64,000 nucleotides of DNA from contig CAJJCS010000003.1 in NCBI GenBank assembly GCA_905182755.1, positions 62,001 to 126,000 on the forward strand, read 5' to 3'. The position numbers were made by a program, and so were the translations under genes. Shown piece by piece: positions 1 through 9,423 of this stretch (the first letter of the stretch is position 1; the number at the start of each line of letters is the position of its first letter). Under the pieces are notes generated by a model. That model did no database searches, was not told where the DNA came from, and saw only the letters and a program-made list of their open reading frames with translations. This DNA comes from Aequorivita sp. HC6-5 (GTDB lineage: Bacteria > Bacteroidota > Bacteroidia > Flavobacteriales > Flavobacteriaceae).

Positions 1-32
1 TTTAGGTATCTTTGATGTAATTGCACGCAAGT

Positions 33-332
33 ATGGGGCCTATAAAATTTACCATTATAAAAAAGTTAAAGTCAAACAACCGCTTTAACTATACCCCACG
101 TTACTACAAAGGAAAACAAGGGGTTGAAGACACAAAGCAAACCACAAAGTTTGATGCCTACGCAGACACCTACAATGAAAATGACTATGCCGGGCAGTGG
201 CAAAATGCAAGGGTTCACAACCGTAACCGTAATAATACAGCCTTTAATAAAACAGTATTAATAGTAATGGCTGTGTTGATATTTATATTCTTATATATTA
301 TTGATTTTGACCTATCAATTTTCTCTAGCTAA
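33..332 (+). CDS. Small membrane protein upstream of mutL (N-terminus uncertain)
   Basis: The protein has a polar N-terminal half with the motif [12 protein letters not shown] and ends in one hydrophobic helix followed by [11 protein letters not shown]. Short proteins of this shape lie directly upstream of mutL in many Flavobacteriaceae; their function is unknown to me. The TAA stop shares its last A with the ATG of mutL, so the two are coupled. The ATG at 33 is the first in frame, but another frame open from the window edge (2..88, starting [12 protein letters not shown]) ends where the conserved FNYTPRYY block begins. It may be the true N-terminus, joined through a +1 error near 65-80. The extent is therefore unsure. 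Confidence 0.6.
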   Translation: MGPIKFTIIKKLKSNNRFNYTPRYYKGKQGVEDTKQTTKFDAYADTYNENDYAGQWQNARVHNRNRNNTAFNKTVLIVMAVLIFIFLYIIDFDLSIFSS

Positions 333-2187
333 TGCCAGATATTATACAATTATTACCAGACCACGTTGCAAATCAAATTGCTGCAGGAGAAGTTGTTCAA
401 AGACCCGCCTCTGTAGTTAAAGAGCTGCTAGAGAATGCTATAGACGCAAAATCTACGGTTATAACGCTAGTTCTTAAAGATGCAGGGAAAACCCTAATAC
501 AGGTCACAGACAATGGTACAGGAATGAGTCCTGCAGATGCCTGATTGAGTTTTGAGCGTCATGCAACTTCAAAAATTAAAATCGCTGAAGATTTATTTAA
601 ACTAAACACCAAAGGGTTTAGGGGAGAAGCCCTGGCCTCTATTGCCGCCATTGCACATGTTTCTTTAAAAACAAAACAACATGATCAGCAAATTGGCACC
701 AAGATTAATGTTGAGGGTAACAAAGTAGTGGGCCAAGAACAAGCTGTAGTTCCAGAGGGTACCACCATTGCTGTTAAGAATTTATTTTTTAATATACCAG
801 CAAGGCGTAATTTTTTAAAATCAAACCCTGTAGAAACCCGTCATATCATAGATGAGTTTCATCGTGTAGCACTTGCCCACCCAAGTATTGCCTTTACCAT
901 GACCCACAATGACGACCTTGTTTTTAATTTACCACCAGTAATGTAAGACAACGAATTGTAAATATTTTTGGTTCTAAAACAAATGAAAAATTAGTTCCTG
1001 TTGCAGAAACTACAGATATATTAAAAATTGATGGCTTTGTTTTAAAACCAGATTTTGCCAAAAAGAGTAGAGGACAACAGTTCTTTTTTGTGAATGATCG
1101 CTTTATTAAAAGCCCCTATCTTAACCACGCTGTTAACGCTGCCTTTGAAGGGTTAATAAAACCAGCTCTACATCCAGGTTATTTTCTATTTCTTGAGGTA
1201 GCTCCAAAGTCTATAGATATTAATATTCACCCTACCAAAACCGAAATAAAATTTGATGATGAACATGCGCTTTATGCTATGGTTAGAGCAACGATAAAGC
1301 ATAGTTTAGGACAATTTAGTATTGCTCCCGTGTTAGATTTTAACAGAGAGAGTAGCCTAGATACCCCTTATGATTATAGCAATAAGCCACCTGTGTCTCC
1401 AACCATTGATGTAGATAGAGACTTCAATCCTTTTAGCGCCACTCCAAAACAAAAAAATATTGATTTTCCTTACAAAAGAGATAAAGATACAGCTCATTGG
1501 GATTCTTTATACGTAGGGTTAAATGATACCCAAGCTACCGATGGTTCTTATTCACCAGAAACACACCTCACCTTTGAAAGTGAACAAGTAACAGGATCTC
1601 TTTTTGAGGAGCAAAGCCCTGTGAGTGCTCAGCTTACATTTCAACTACAAAACAAATATATTATTAGCCCTATAAAAAGTGGTATGATGGTTATACATCA
1701 ACATCTGGCCCACCAACGTATATTGTATGAAGAGTTATTAAAAAACATTACAGTGCATCAGGGCGTGAGCCAGCAACTGTTATTTCCTTTAGAGCTACCT
1801 TTTTCTATTCCAGATATGCAGGTGCTTCAAAAAATTCAAGAACAACTAGAACACACTGGCTTTGTTTTTGGCGCTTTTGGAGAGGATACTTTGTCTATAA
1901 CAGGTATTCCTGCAGCTTTGTTGGAGGGCCAAGCCAGTATGGTTTTAGAGCAATTAATCCAAGACATTATGGATGAGGTTCCTGATGCTGGATTTAGCCA
2001 AAATGATTTGTTGGTGCGCTCTATGGCAAAAAGTATGGCCATCAAAACCGGCGTAGCCTTAAACTCTAAAGAAAGAGAACATCTAGTAAACCAATTGTTT
2101 ATGTGCAAGGAGCCAAGTATTTCTCCTTCAAACCAGGCGGTTATAATCACGCTAGATGCAAATGATTTGGACAAAAAATTTATATAA
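332..2187 (+). pseudogene. mutL: DNA mismatch repair protein MutL, interrupted by a stop and a frameshift
   Basis: MutL couples mismatch recognition by MutS to strand removal. The N-terminal GHKL ATPase is clear: [25 protein letters not shown], shown here as ELLENAIDA with its Asn, then DNGTGM, then [10 protein letters not shown]. The C-terminal dimerisation domain ends near the stop. Two lesions break the frame. Codon 542-544 is TGA between PADA and [10 protein letters not shown], where relatives carry Arg, consistent with CGA to TGA. One base is missing at about 937, after LPP, where relatives read [12 protein letters not shown]; restoring one A rejoins the frames. Without these the protein is about 618 residues, normal for the family. 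The C-terminal metal motif reads HQHLAHQRILYEE rather than DQHA(x)2E(x)4E. Either a true null allele or sequence error. Confidence 0.93.
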
Positions 2188-2223
2188 ATAAGAACGATTT
2201 TATCCTTTTGAAAAGGCCACTAT

Positions 2224-2973
2224 ATGGGAAGAATAACAGATACTGTTAAAATACTAATTATTATCAATGTCATTGTATATGCAGGTTCTGTGTTTATAGG
2301 CGATGTTGCGTATCGATTGTTTTCTTTGTATTATTTTGAGCATCCTGATTTTCAAATCTGGCAACCCATTACCCATCTATTTATGCATGACAGAAATGGC
2401 CTTATGCATATTTTCTTTAATATGTTTGGTCTGTATATGTTTGGAGCTCCTTTGGAGGAGCGTTGGGGACAAAAAAAGTTTTTATTTTTTTACTTTTCGG
2501 CAGGTTTAGGTGCTGCTTTTATTCACTCTTTGGTAGGGTATTTCCAAGTACATAGTGCAATGGATGCTTTACTTAGTGCAGGAGTATCTCAAGAAGACAT
2601 CAATGCAATTATGACTTCTGGGCAATACAATACCGCTATTCTAAATTCGGTCCCTCTGCAAACCATAGAGCGATTGTTTATAGAATTTAACACTCCAGCG
2701 GTAGGTGCCTCTGGGGCTTTGTACGGAATACTGGTTGCCTTTGGGCTTATGTTTCCAAACACTGGGCTGATGTTACTGTTTTTACCATTTCCTATTAAGG
2801 CGAAATATTTTATACCAGGATTATTACTAATGGATTTATTTTCTGGTCTAACAGGTTTTTCTTTGTTTGGAGAAAACATTGCAAATTGGGCGCACATTGG
2901 CGGGGCTTTATTTGGTTTTGTTATGGCCTATTACTGGAAGAAAAACGATTTAAATCATACCCGTTGGGATTAA
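2224..2973 (+). CDS. Rhomboid family intramembrane serine protease (first of two)
   Basis: A 249-residue multi-pass membrane protein. The catalytic Ser lies in GASG at about residue 163 and the catalytic His in NWAHIGG at about 224. The conserved loop and second-helix pattern HLFMHD...HIFFNMFGLYMFG is at about 51-74, and ERWG follows. These are the rhomboid hallmarks for cleaving transmembrane substrates inside the lipid bilayer. A roughly 50-residue insert between the third helix and the active-site helix is larger than in compact bacterial rhomboids. It is followed after three bases by a second rhomboid gene, so the two are probably one transcript. Physiological substrates cannot be read from sequence. 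Confidence 0.92.
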   Translation: MGRITDTVKILIIINVIVYAGSVFIGDVAYRLFSLYYFEHPDFQIWQPITHLFMHDRNGLMHIFFNMFGLYMFGAPLEERWGQKKFLFFYFSAGLGAAFIHSLVGYFQVHSAMDALLSAGVSQEDINAIMTSGQYNTAILNSVPLQTIERLFIEFNTPAVGASGALYGILVAFGLMFPNTGLMLLFLPFPIKAKYFIPGLLLMDLFSGLTGFSLFGENIANWAHIGGALFGFVMAYYWKKNDLNHTRWD

Positions 2974-2976
2974 CCT

Positions 2977-3846
2977 ATGCAAGGACAAAACGTACTATAT
3001 AAATTTAAAACACTAAACATTGCAAACAAATTGATTGTGATTAACATCGCGGTTTTCTTGTTGTTTTTTATTGCGTCATTTTTATTTAACACTTCAAGTG
3101 AGGTGTTAATGCAGTGGTTTGTATTGCCAGAAGAGCCTATTGAGGTATTAAAGCAACCTTGGTCTTTACTTACCTATAGCTTCTTACATGGCGGTTTTAT
3201 GCATATTTTGTTTAACATGATATGGTTAAACTTCTTTTCTAAATTTATATTAAATCTCTTTAGCGAGAAACGCTTTCTAACGGTATATCTATTGGGAGCG
3301 CTATATGGCGGGCTTTTGTTTGTGACGGCTTATAATGTGTTTCCAGTGTTTCAAAGCAAGGCAGGATATCTCTTAGGAGCTTCTGCATCTGTATCTGCGC
3401 TGATGGTTTTTGCTGCTACCTACTCTCCTAATATTTCATTTCGGTTTTTTATGGTGACCATTAAACTATGGCAACTTGCTGTAGGACTATTTTTATTAGA
3501 TTTATTTAGGTTAGGCTCTGGTACCAATCCAGGAGGTATGCTCTCTCATATAGGTGGAGCCGTTTTTGGTTATCTATACGCAGTACAATTAGCAAAAGGG
3601 AATGACATTGGGCTTTGGTTTGAAAAAATAGTAGCTAGCCTAGCCAATTTGTTTAAGACAAGAAAAAACACTCCTTTTAGAAAAGTGCATAAAACACCAA
3701 AAAACACTTCCAAGAAAAAAACAACTTCACTTAAAGATGAGCGTCAAATAAAGATAGATGGCATCTTAGATAAAATAGGTAAAAGTGGGTATGAAAGTTT
3801 AACCAAACAAGAGAAGGATTTTTTATTTAAAGCTGGAGATAAATAA
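2977..3846 (+). CDS. Rhomboid family intramembrane serine protease with cytoplasmic tail
   Basis: A second rhomboid, 289 residues. The catalytic Ser is in GASAS at about residue 136 (GxSx form) and the His is in LSHIGGAVFG at about 191. The upstream HGGFMHILFNMIWL block matches the rhomboid loop/helix-2 signature. After the last membrane helix comes a Lys-rich linker of about 40 residues, then a short folded tail beginning IDGILDKIGKSGYESLT, which resembles the DUF6576 tail common on Bacteroidota rhomboids. The start lies three bases after the stop of the previous rhomboid, so translation is probably coupled. The pair may form a heteromer or divide substrates; that is inference. Confidence 0.92.
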   Translation: MQGQNVLYKFKTLNIANKLIVINIAVFLLFFIASFLFNTSSEVLMQWFVLPEEPIEVLKQPWSLLTYSFLHGGFMHILFNMIWLNFFSKFILNLFSEKRFLTVYLLGALYGGLLFVTAYNVFPVFQSKAGYLLGASASVSALMVFAATYSPNISFRFFMVTIKLWQLAVGLFLLDLFRLGSGTNPGGMLSHIGGAVFGYLYAVQLAKGNDIGLWFEKIVASLANLFKTRKNTPFRKVHKTPKNTSKKKTTSLKDERQIKIDGILDKIGKSGYESLTKQEKDFLFKAGDK

Positions 3847-3857
3847 CATACACAATT

Positions 3858-4889
3858 TTGAAAAAGCTATCATTTTTCGGGAAGATATTATTTTGGTGCA
3901 ATAGTATTGTAGCCGTATTGCTTTTGGTGTCTTTTATCTTGCCCTACCTTCCTCCAAAACAATTCTCGAGTTTATCGTTGCTAAGTCTTGGCGTATCACC
4001 ACTTATAGTTCTTACTTTTTTGTTTGGTGTGTACTGGTTAGTTAAGTTAAAAAAACAATTTATAGTATCTGCAGTGATGCTGGTAGCAGCGTATTTATTT
4101 TTTAATCCATTTTATAAGTTCCCTTCTAATGAGCAGCGCGCCTCTAGTGAGAACACCATCTCTGTACTAAGTTATAACGTGCGTTTGTTTAATGCCTATC
4201 AAAAAGACATCGATAGGGCTAAAATTTCAGAAGTAATAAGCAGTACCCTTAAAATTGCCAAACCCGATGTTATTTTTATCCAAGAATATTATAGAAAAGC
4301 CACACAAAAATTTCCAGGATATCCATACCGTTATATTCATTTTAAAAACAAAAATATTGGCCTAGGCTATGCTATTTTCTCAAAATACCCTTTACTAAAC
4401 ACCGGGGCTTTTGATTTTGAAAAAACCAATAACAATAGCCTTTATGCAGATTTAGTAAAAGGCACAGATACCCTGAGGCTTTACAATGTGCATTTAAAAT
4501 CTATAGGTATAACCGCTTCTGTAAATTCTCTGCAAGAACAAGACAAAGAAAAATTATTTAAAAGATTAGCTACTACCTTTGAAAGGCAACAAGAACATAC
4601 GGAGGTTATTTTGAAACATATGAATACCACAAAACATCCTATTATCCTTGCAGGAGATTTTAACAATACGGCATTTTCTTATGTGTATAGAAAATTTCAA
4701 CAAAACATGAATGATGCCTTTATAGAAAAGGGTAAGGGTCTAGGTACTACTTTTATGTTTGATTATTATCCAATGCGTATCGATTATATATTTGGATCAA
4801 AACAGCTAGAGGTGTTAGAGTTTACTTCTTTAGAGCAAACCTTCTCAGATCATTTTCCTGTTGCCGCTGTCTTTGGCATACCTAAGTAG
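3858..4889 (+). CDS. Membrane-anchored endonuclease/exonuclease/phosphatase (EEP) family protein
   Basis: The N-terminal third has three hydrophobic segments, and the rest is an EEP fold hydrolase: VLSYNVRLFN opens the domain, IQEYY holds the metal-binding Glu, GDFNNTAFS the Asp/Asn pair, and DHFPV the catalytic Asp-His. The family includes Mg-dependent phosphodiesterases acting on nucleic acids, phosphoinositides or sphingomyelin; the substrate here cannot be assigned. The start is TTG at 3858 (reading MKKLSFFGKI), because no ATG occurs before the first membrane helix. It follows the rhomboid pair after 11 bases and stops just before the convergent wbqC gene. Confidence 0.85.
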   Translation: MKKLSFFGKILFWCNSIVAVLLLVSFILPYLPPKQFSSLSLLSLGVSPLIVLTFLFGVYWLVKLKKQFIVSAVMLVAAYLFFNPFYKFPSNEQRASSENTISVLSYNVRLFNAYQKDIDRAKISEVISSTLKIAKPDVIFIQEYYRKATQKFPGYPYRYIHFKNKNIGLGYAIFSKYPLLNTGAFDFEKTNNNSLYADLVKGTDTLRLYNVHLKSIGITASVNSLQEQDKEKLFKRLATTFERQQEHTEVILKHMNTTKHPIILAGDFNNTAFSYVYRKFQQNMNDAFIEKGKGLGTTFMFDYYPMRIDYIFGSKQLEVLEFTSLEQTFSDHFPVAAVFGIPK

Positions 4890-4890
4890 G

Positions 4891-5517
4891 CTAACTCTCC
4901 AGAGTCTGGTTTTGCAGGTAATTCAATGTGTTAGGACCTTCATTAAATAACAAATCTAAAATAGATAAATTCTCGATATGACCATGGTTACCCTCAAATA
5001 CCTGATGGTAGGTATCGAAGTTATAACTTGGTTCTTTTTTACAATTTACTAAGTGGCGCATATCTTGTAACTGGGTGTTTTTTTGGAACACACTTGATGT
5101 TGTAATTGGAGTCTCTAGAGCAATAAGTTCTGCAATAGTATTTAGTATTTGAATATTAAAATCTTGCAGTTTTAAAACAGGGTTTTTAAAAAGGGGCGTC
5201 AAATCATCCTCATAAAATTCAAAATAGGGAGAGGTTCTATAGGCTACTTGTATCGATTTCCAGTGTTCTGACAGCCACGAAAAGTTGTTTTCTGGAGCAA
5301 CATCTTTGGTTTTTTGGTGCCGTATATTTTTTGAATGCCGTATGGGTATGTTTAATAATAGTTTCCCATTGCTGTGCGCTATATAAGCTCTGTTTCTATA
5401 GGTTTGTTTTTGATAATTGTCTTGTGTCTCCAGGGTTATTTTATCTGCCTTTGCCATTGCAACCATTGTTGCAATAGAGGGGAAGTAGCTAGGATAAATT
5501 AGGATATGTTGTTCCAC
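4891..5517 (-). CDS. WbqC family protein
   Basis: A 208-residue protein matching the WbqC-like family: a start with LIYPSYFPSIATMVAM, the central NRAYIAHSNGKLLLNIPI, and the SEHWKSIQVAYRTSPYFEFY block. WbqC-type genes occur in surface polysaccharide loci, but their chemistry is not established. In Flavobacteriaceae this gene routinely sits next to the signal peptidase gene, as here, with seven bases between lepB and this start. It is the last gene of the minus-strand run parA-parB-DUF5683-dapB-lepB-wbqC. Confidence 0.8.
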   Translation of the reverse strand: MEQHILIYPSYFPSIATMVAMAKADKITLETQDNYQKQTYRNRAYIAHSNGKLLLNIPIRHSKNIRHQKTKDVAPENNFSWLSEHWKSIQVAYRTSPYFEFYEDDLTPLFKNPVLKLQDFNIQILNTIAELIALETPITTSSVFQKNTQLQDMRHLVNCKKEPSYNFDTYHQVFEGNHGHIENLSILDLLFNEGPNTLNYLQNQTLES

Positions 5518-5524
5518 TTTTTAT

Positions 5525-7138
5525 TTATGCTTTCTTTCTTCTTTTTTGAAACCTGCGAAAACCAAACCATCCTGCCAGTAGTATTAAAAAAGGAATAAAA
5601 TAAGAAGTTGTTTCTCCCTTACCACTCACGGTTGTGAAGAAACGATCCCAGCGTATTTTATTAAATAAGCCTTTCGCTTTACTATTAAAACTCATCCACA
5701 CAAAAACGGGTTTCCCTACCACATGATTCATAGGTACATATCCCCAAGAACGGGCATCTTGAGAGTTATTCCTGTTATCTCCCATCATCCAATAATAATC
5801 CATAGTAAAGGTGTACTGCGAGATGGGTTTTTCGTTTAAAAGTACAGTAGTGCCGTTTTGTGTTATGGTATTGTCTATGCCCATTTCACTTCCTTCATAA
5901 ACCTCTATAATACGTTTGTAGAAAGCAATACTCTCTGGAGTAATAGCAACTGTTTTTCCTGCCTGTGGGATGTAAATGGGCCCAAAATGATCATTGTTCC
6001 ATGAATTTGCAGCAGTCTGAGGAAATATCCCCTGATCTTTCATGCCTTTTTCTGCCATCTTTCTTTCTGCGCTTATTACATCTGGGTAGTTTTTAATGCC
6101 TTGGTAGGCTTTGTCTGTTAAATGAGCTGTATATGTATACACTCCCGTAGCTCTATCTAGGGCTGTAGCATACATATCGCTAACTCCATATCTATTAGAG
6201 AAATAGTTGTTTGGCTCTGGCAAAAGCCTTCTTTGATCATCAACTTTTACTAGAACACTTTTTGATGTAATCGTATAGGCAAATTGTAATTTTGCACGAT
6301 CTGGTAAATCGTTTTTTGTGCCATTTATATAAACATATCCATCACGTACCTCTAGAGAATCTCCAGGGAGGCCAACACAACGTTTTACATAATTTGATTT
6401 TTTATCAATGGGTTTGTACATTTCTCCAGAGGGAGGTGGCCCTATATCTATAAAATTGTCAATAGGCCAATTAAATACCACAATATCATTGTGCTCAATA
6501 TCTTCAAAACCAGGTATTCTTATACTTGGTAGCTGGGGTTTTGGAACGTAAGACTTTGCCCTGGTACCCATAAATACATCATGCATCATTGGCATTGCAA
6601 TAGGGGTCATTGGCGTGCGTGCGCCAAAATGAAACTTACTCACAAATAGAAAATCACCCACCAAAAGTGTTTTCTCTAGTGATGAAGTGGGTATCACAAA
6701 AGGTTGCATAGCATAGGTATGTACTATAGTGGCTGCTACTATAGCAAATGCTAAAGAGCCAATCCATTCTACCAGCCCGTTTGGTTTTTTTAAATCTTCA
6801 TCTTCTAAATAAGTAAGTTCTTGTGTATAATTAACATAAAACAAATACAATCCTCCAGAAAAAATAACTAAAAGGGTGTCTTGGATACTTGTTTTTCCAT
6901 ATCTGTTTAGTAGTTCTACCCACAAAACAGGAAACATGATAAGGTTTACAATAGGGATAAATAAAAGAAGTGTCCACCACCAAGGTTTTTTTATAATGCG
7001 CATCAATACAATAGCATTGTATAGGGGCACAGCTGCTTGCCAAGGTTTTTTACCTGCTGCAACATAAAATTTCCACGTACCTAAAAAATGGATTACCTGG
7101 ATTACCAGCACCACCATCAACCATTCTATTAAACTCAT
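5525..7138 (-). CDS. lepB: Signal peptidase I, long Bacteroidota form
   Basis: Type I signal peptidase that removes Sec signal peptides at the outer face of the inner membrane. At 537 residues it is much longer than E. coli LepB. The N-terminus has several hydrophobic helices, another helix precedes the catalytic domain, and a final helix lies at the C-terminus before RRFQKRRKKA. The catalytic Ser is in PTSSLEKTLLVGD at about residue 155; the usual Met after Ser is Leu. The general-base Lys is in SNYVKRCVGLPGDSLE, and MMGDNRNNSQDARSWG is box E. A large insert of roughly 150 residues separates the last two boxes, as in relatives. It lies between dapB and wbqC. Confidence 0.93.
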   Translation of the reverse strand: MSLIEWLMVVLVIQVIHFLGTWKFYVAAGKKPWQAAVPLYNAIVLMRIIKKPWWWTLLLFIPIVNLIMFPVLWVELLNRYGKTSIQDTLLVIFSGGLYLFYVNYTQELTYLEDEDLKKPNGLVEWIGSLAFAIVAATIVHTYAMQPFVIPTSSLEKTLLVGDFLFVSKFHFGARTPMTPIAMPMMHDVFMGTRAKSYVPKPQLPSIRIPGFEDIEHNDIVVFNWPIDNFIDIGPPPSGEMYKPIDKKSNYVKRCVGLPGDSLEVRDGYVYINGTKNDLPDRAKLQFAYTITSKSVLVKVDDQRRLLPEPNNYFSNRYGVSDMYATALDRATGVYTYTAHLTDKAYQGIKNYPDVISAERKMAEKGMKDQGIFPQTAANSWNNDHFGPIYIPQAGKTVAITPESIAFYKRIIEVYEGSEMGIDNTITQNGTTVLLNEKPISQYTFTMDYYWMMGDNRNNSQDARSWGYVPMNHVVGKPVFVWMSFNSKAKGLFNKIRWDRFFTTVSGKGETTSYFIPFLILLAGWFGFRRFQKRRKKA

Positions 7139-7224
7139 AGTATATATTTTTCTTTTAAAACTTTTTTAATCATTCGGTTGTGAAACCCTATTTCTTTGCT
7201 ATATGTCCCTATATATCATAAAAG

Positions 7225-7923
7225 TTACAGCCCTAGAACATCTTTCATGGTAAAAATTCCTTTTTTATCTATAAGAAATTCTGCAGCTATAACGGCGCCA
7301 ATAGCAAAACCTTCCCTGCTGTGCGCCTCGTGTTTAATGGTTATGGTGTCTATTTTTGATGCAAAAGAAACACTGTGTGTGCCTTTTACATCTGCTTCTC
7401 TTCTAGATTTTATACCAACAGCATCTGGTGTGGTATTATCTAAACTCCATGTGTTCTTATCTGTATAGGGTAATAGGTCTTCTACTAGTGTTATTGCAGT
7501 ACCGCTAGGAGCGTCTTTTTTTTCTGTATGATGAATTTCTTCTACAGATACCTTGTAATCACTCCAGGGCTTCATTAATTTGGCTATATGTTCATTTAGA
7601 TTAAAAAACAAATTCACGCCAATACTAAAGTTTGAAGCATAAATAAAACTACCAGTACTGTTTTTGCAGGCCTCTTCTATGACTTTTTTTTGATCTAACC
7701 ATCCTGTAGTGCCAGATACTACTGGAATTTTCGCTTCAAAACACTTTGTGATATTCTCTACAGCTGCTCGTGGAGTAGAGAATTCTATGGCAATTTGTGC
7801 CTCTTTGAAATTTCCACTTTGGGTAGATGCGCTAGATTTATAAACAATTTCATGGCCTCTTTGTACAGCCATTTGTGCTATAATCTTACCCATTTTCCCA
7901 TATCCTAAGAGCGCTATTTTCAT
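7225..7923 (-). CDS. dapB: 4-hydroxy-tetrahydrodipicolinate reductase
   Basis: The NAD(P)H-dependent step of the diaminopimelate/lysine pathway. The N-terminal Rossmann motif is MKIALLGYGKMGKIIA. The substrate and catalytic region shows VEEIHHTEKKDAPSGTA, the DapB signature with paired His and Lys. SNFSIGVNLFF is also typical. At 232 residues it is the short flavobacterial form. Its ATG overlaps the TGA of the DUF5683 gene (ATGA), which indicates translational coupling. The segregation-wall-secretion grouping parAB-dapB-lepB is usual in this family. Confidence 0.95.
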   Translation of the reverse strand: MKIALLGYGKMGKIIAQMAVQRGHEIVYKSSASTQSGNFKEAQIAIEFSTPRAAVENITKCFEAKIPVVSGTTGWLDQKKVIEEACKNSTGSFIYASNFSIGVNLFFNLNEHIAKLMKPWSDYKVSVEEIHHTEKKDAPSGTAITLVEDLLPYTDKNTWSLDNTTPDAVGIKSRREADVKGTHSVSFASKIDTITIKHEAHSREGFAIGAVIAAEFLIDKKGIFTMKDVLGL

Positions 7924-8510
7924 TTTAGTGTATATCTAAAGCTAAGCCCATAACTTGGCGGGGCTATATTATTGGTGTTTAGTTTTGGAGTTATAGACAG
8001 ATCATCACTTATATCATATTGCTTTAAATGCGCATCTACGTTTGCGTCTATAATGTTCAATAAATAAAACCCAAGTGATACAATAATACTAACATTTTTA
8101 TTTCTTTGGGTACTTTTTTGAGCATCAATTAGTCTATTGTTTGAAATAAGAGGTGTGCTACCTGTGCCAAAAAATTCATCATCTGTAAACCCGGCAAGCC
8201 TTCGTTTGTAGGCATCTCTAAAACGATTGTAATCTGCATCATTTCTCATGTAAAAATACACCCCTGTTCCAATTCCTGCATAGATTATAGGTATTTTCCA
8301 GTATCGTCCATTGTTTGCTTGGCCAAGCCCTGGTAGTACAGACGAGTAAAAAGCAGCTCTAGCAGGCGCTAGAGGGTCATAGGCTTGTTTTTTAGTGATA
8401 GTATCTTCAACAACAAGATTGATTTGTTGTGAGACAGCGTTTATCTCCCCTTGAGCAAACAATGGTATGCTTGCTAAAAGTAAAATAATATAGAGGAGTT
8501 TACACTTCAC
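7920..8510 (-). CDS. DUF5683 family envelope protein
   Basis: The start chosen is GTG at 8508-8510, giving MKCKLLYIILLLASIPLFAQG, a clean signal peptide ending in AQG; the longer open frame reaching 8537 would add a non-signal N-terminus. The mature part contains SVLPGLGQANNGRYWKIP and a repeat of short hydrophobic helices, the pattern of DUF5683 proteins found between parB and dapB in Bacteroidota. Function is unknown. Starting inside the end of parB and ending on the dapB start codon, it is tightly coupled to both. Confidence 0.82.
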   Translation of the reverse strand: MKCKLLYIILLLASIPLFAQGEINAVSQQINLVVEDTITKKQAYDPLAPARAAFYSSVLPGLGQANNGRYWKIPIIYAGIGTGVYFYMRNDADYNRFRDAYKRRLAGFTDDEFFGTGSTPLISNNRLIDAQKSTQRNKNVSIIVSLGFYLLNIIDANVDAHLKQYDISDDLSITPKLNTNNIAPPSYGLSFRYTLK

Positions 8511-9399
8511 GAGAGAGTAGCTTGAGTAGGCGGTCAAAATCTTCTTTGTTTTTAAAAGGTACTATAAACTGCCCCTTACCTGCGTCGTTTACTTTAACAT
8601 CAATATTAGCCTTTAATGCATTGATTAGCTGCTTTTTTGCTTTGAGTGCATATTTAGGTGCTATTTTGACAGTTTTCTTTGATGAAGATGTAGGTCCTTT
8701 TGTACCTCTTACTAAAGTTTCTGTTTCACGTACAGATAATTTATCTGCAAGAATTTTCGCGTAAATGTCAAGCTGCGAGTCTAGATTTTCTACATTGATA
8801 AGCGCTCTACCATGACCCATAGTAATAAAACCGTCTCTCATTCCGGTTTGTATGATAGGATCTAATTTCAGTAATCGTAAATAGTTGGCTATTGTTGATC
8901 TGTTTTTACCAACACGGTCACTCATTTGACTCTGTGTTAAATCAATTTCTTCTATAAGACGCCTGTAGGAGAGTGCAATTTCAATAGGATCAAGATCTTC
9001 ACGCTGTATGTTCTCTACTAGTGCCATTTCCAAGGATTCTTGGTCATTGGCAATACGAATGTAGGCTGGTATGGTTGTGAGCCCTATAAGAGAAGATGCT
9101 CTAAAACGACGCTCACCACTAACGAGTTGGTATTGGTTAAAACCAAGTTTACGCACTGTGATAGGCTGTATAACACCCAACTCTTTAATAGAGGAGGCTA
9201 GTTCTAGAAGCAAATCTTCGTTGAAACTGGTTCTGGGCTGAAATGGGTTTACTTCAATGGCAGTTAATTCAAGCTCCACAATACTTCCTACAACCTTGTC
9301 TGCATTTTTATCATTAGCAGATTGAATATCGTTGGAAGGGTCTTTCAAAAGGGCAGAAAGGCCACGTCCTAGTGCTTGTTTTTTTGTTGCTTTAGCCAT
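8500..9399 (-). CDS. parB: Chromosome partitioning protein ParB
   Basis: Centromere-binding CTP-dependent clamp of the ParABS system. It has the N-terminal ALGRGLSALL motif, the nuclease-like domain with NPFQPRTSF and the GERRFRAS CTP-binding motif, and a central helix-turn-helix around QSMSDRVGKNRSTIANYLRLL. The C-terminal dimerisation part is KANIDVKVND... ending LSREV. Its length of 299 residues is normal. It lies 24 bases downstream of parA, in the same operon. I found no intact parS palindrome in the window; a partial match inside this gene is explained by the coding of RETET. Confidence 0.96.
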   Translation of the reverse strand: MAKATKKQALGRGLSALLKDPSNDIQSANDKNADKVVGSIVELELTAIEVNPFQPRTSFNEDLLLELASSIKELGVIQPITVRKLGFNQYQLVSGERRFRASSLIGLTTIPAYIRIANDQESLEMALVENIQREDLDPIEIALSYRRLIEEIDLTQSQMSDRVGKNRSTIANYLRLLKLDPIIQTGMRDGFITMGHGRALINVENLDSQLDIYAKILADKLSVRETETLVRGTKGPTSSSKKTVKIAPKYALKAKKQLINALKANIDVKVNDAGKGQFIVPFKNKEDFDRLLKLLSREV

Positions 9400-9423
9400 A
9401 TTGTATTTACTTGGCGCTAAACC

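Noticed and set aside
2224-3846. Recent tandem duplication of the rhomboid gene
   Set aside because: The two proteins share motifs but are otherwise very different in sequence, insert and tail, so the pair is old and not a recent repeat.
7196-7468. Plus-strand ORF opposite dapB
   Set aside because: It is a shadow frame of the dapB coding sequence; dapB has complete family signatures and coupled neighbours.
8725-8745. Partial parS-like TGTTTCACGT inside parB
   Set aside because: Only the left ten bases match; the sequence is explained by the conserved RETET coding of ParB.
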